Shown piece after piece: positions 31,700 to 32,586 of a stretch of DNA of 32,586 nucleotides. Each line of letters begins with the position of its first letter. Position 1 is the first letter of the stretch. The notes below the pieces were generated by a model. That model did no database searches and was not told the origin of the DNA. It saw nothing but the letters and a program-made list of their open reading frames with translations. Location: assembly GCA_009774215.1 (NCBI GenBank), contig VSNH01000022.1:1-32586 (forward strand), written 5' to 3'. This stretch comes from Lachnospiraceae bacterium. Lineage in GTDB: Bacteria > Bacillota > Clostridia > Lachnospirales > Lachnospiraceae. The translations under genes were made by a program, and so were the position numbers.

Positions 31700-32290
31700 A
31701 TGCCAAGAACAGCGACAATAGAACGGAACACGAAAGAAACGCAGATCAGGGCGACCCTCACTTTAGGTGGTGCGGGGAAAAGCGACGTGCACACCGGCAT
31801 CGGTTTCTTCGACCACATGCTGGAGGGCTTCTCAAAACACGGTTTTTTTGACTTGGCCCTACAAGTCAACGGAGATCTCCATGTGGACGGACACCACACG
31901 GTAGAGGATGTGGGCATTGTGCTCGGCGCCGCGATCAAAGAGGCGCTGGGAGATAAGGCGGGCATCAGACGTTACGGCTCCTTTATCCTGCCGATGGACG
32001 AATCCCTCTGTCTGTGTGCGGTTGATCTGTGCGGCAGACCATATTTCGTGTTTGACTGCGACTTCAAGGCAGAGCGGGTGGGAGAGCTTGACACGGAACT
32101 TGTGCGGGAGTTTTTCTATGCTGTCAGCTACAGCGCGGGCATGAACCTGCACCTGAAAATGCTGAGCGGCGGGAACGCTCACCACATGATCGAGGCGATG
32201 TTTAAAGCGTTCGGCAAGGCGTTAGACGAAGCGTGCTCTTATGACCCGCGGGTGAAGGGTGTGCTCAGCACCAAGGGCGCACTGGCATAG
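31700..32290 (+). CDS. hisB: Imidazoleglycerol-phosphate dehydratase
   Basis: HisB removes water from imidazoleglycerol phosphate in the sixth step of histidine synthesis. The 196-residue protein is the monofunctional form, without the phosphatase domain found in enterobacteria. The manganese-binding motifs are clear: GIGFFDHMLEGFSKHG, DGHHTVEDVGIVLG, and near the C-terminus NAHHMIEAMFKAFGKAL. AAGGAG is six bases before the ATG. Repeat copy D fills the gap in front and copy E the gap behind. Confidence 0.96.
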   Translation: MPRTATIERNTKETQIRATLTLGGAGKSDVHTGIGFFDHMLEGFSKHGFFDLALQVNGDLHVDGHHTVEDVGIVLGAAIKEALGDKAGIRRYGSFILPMDESLCLCAVDLCGRPYFVFDCDFKAERVGELDTELVREFFYAVSYSAGMNLHLKMLSGGNAHHMIEAMFKAFGKALDEACSYDPRVKGVLSTKGALA

Positions 32291-32498
32291 TAAGAGAAGT
32301 ACTTCTAATCACTCGCAGCAAGGGCTGCATCGCCAAGTCAGCAAAGCTGACTTGGAAGTACTAAGTCTGCAAAGCAGATTTTTCTCACACAGGAGAATGC
32401 CCAAAATACGGGCATGCTCCGCATTAATTTGAGATTCCGCAGAGCGGAATCATGGCGGTTAGCGTGAGAAGGGGAATCCCTAAAAACAGGCATTCTCC
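32290..32498. repeat. Modular hairpin repeat, copy E
   Basis: AGTACTTCT (32298-32306) pairs with GGAAGTACT (32354-32362), followed by AAG (32363-32365). A TCTGC-AAA-GCAGA hairpin is inserted before the outer arm. Inside are CAGC/GCTG and CCAAGTCAGC/GCTGACTTGG. GGAGAATGCC/GGCATGCTCC (32392-32420) follows, then GATTCCGC/GCGGAATC (32433-32451) and the right-end motif ATGGCGGTTAGCGTGAG. A second GGCATTCTCC (32489-32498) suggests a further partial copy. Confidence 0.8.
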
Positions 32499-32542
32499 GT
32501 ATGAATTTATACATTATGAGATAAGAAAGGGAAACCGGCAGT

Positions 32543-32586
32543 ATGGCATACAAAAAATTTATACCCTGTATTTATTTATATAAAGG
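32543..32586 (+). CDS. Start of a HisA/HisF-like TIM-barrel gene (cut by window end)
   Basis: Fourteen codons are visible (MAYKKFIPCIYLYK). The I-P-C-x-x-L pattern in the first strand is like the start of HisF (RIIPCLDVK) and of HisA-like barrels. The position after hisB supports a histidine-pathway isomerase or cyclase. GAAAGGG lies about eleven bases upstream of the ATG. The call rests on few residues. Confidence 0.5.
   Translation, partial: MAYKKFIPCIYLYK

Noticed and set aside
13405..32498. Repeats as a CRISPR array
   Set aside because: The copies are kilobases apart, are long and hairpin-rich, are not evenly spaced, and no cas gene is present.

Overview
The window looks like a chromosomal segment of a gut-type Lachnospiraceae (Clostridia, Bacillota). 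This rests on gene content and gene order: a GlgC/GlgD pair, short-form HisG with a separate HisZ, RecU, a YlbH-YlbI-YlbJ-like order (rsmD, coaD, a YlbJ-like membrane protein), and strong AGGAGG-type ribosome binding sites. The base composition is balanced. I see no tRNA, rRNA, CRISPR array, prophage or intact transposase. The species cannot be named from this sequence alone.

Layout. At 1-829 is the 3' part of a sensor histidine kinase. At 902-3916 is a leucine block: a LysR-type regulator divergent from leuC, an unlisted 42-codon gene, then leuD. At 3988-6809 are a hypothetical protein, a membrane diguanylate cyclase convergent to it, and a possible PD-(D/E)XK-like protein whose mRNA looks leaderless. 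At 7135-11429 is a type IIA topoisomerase pair that lacks a GyrA box and so is more likely topoisomerase IV-like. At 11516-13303 are rsmD, coaD and a coiled-coil protein. At 13558-17220 are a membrane-anchored amidase, a convergent YlbJ-like protein, a HAD phosphatase and a coupled 51-residue membrane protein. At 17265-19241 is a YgiQ-type radical SAM protein ending in a strong terminator. At 19367-21711, on the minus strand, are glgC and glgD for ADP-glucose and glycogen synthesis. At 22038-27178 is a mixed region: a short-chain dehydrogenase, a two-TM protein, an RluA-type pseudouridine synthase, an inverted-repeat element, a small protein with a probably damaged 5' end, recU and a lipoprotein. 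At 27278-32586 is a histidine cluster, hisZ-hisG-(SIMPL protein)-hisD-hisB-(start of a HisA/HisF-like gene), with a near-consensus promoter in front.

The most unusual element is a family of modular multi-hairpin intergenic repeats, with five clear copies and one remnant. They share an arm that ends in a conserved AAG bulge, a second hairpin built on GAGAATGCC/GGCATTCTC, and a right-end motif close to ATGGCGGTTAG. The outer arms differ between copies yet mostly stay complementary, which points to selection for, or a mechanism that keeps, the fold. Copies sit between his genes and in leaders of other genes. Two of them supply the final codons and stop of the preceding gene, and two run up to the start codon of the following gene.

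Two small genes with start-stop (ATGA) overlaps were found by reading the gaps: one between leuC and leuD (42 aa), and one after the HAD gene (51 aa, two membrane segments). All functional calls come from motif recognition by eye; no database search was run.
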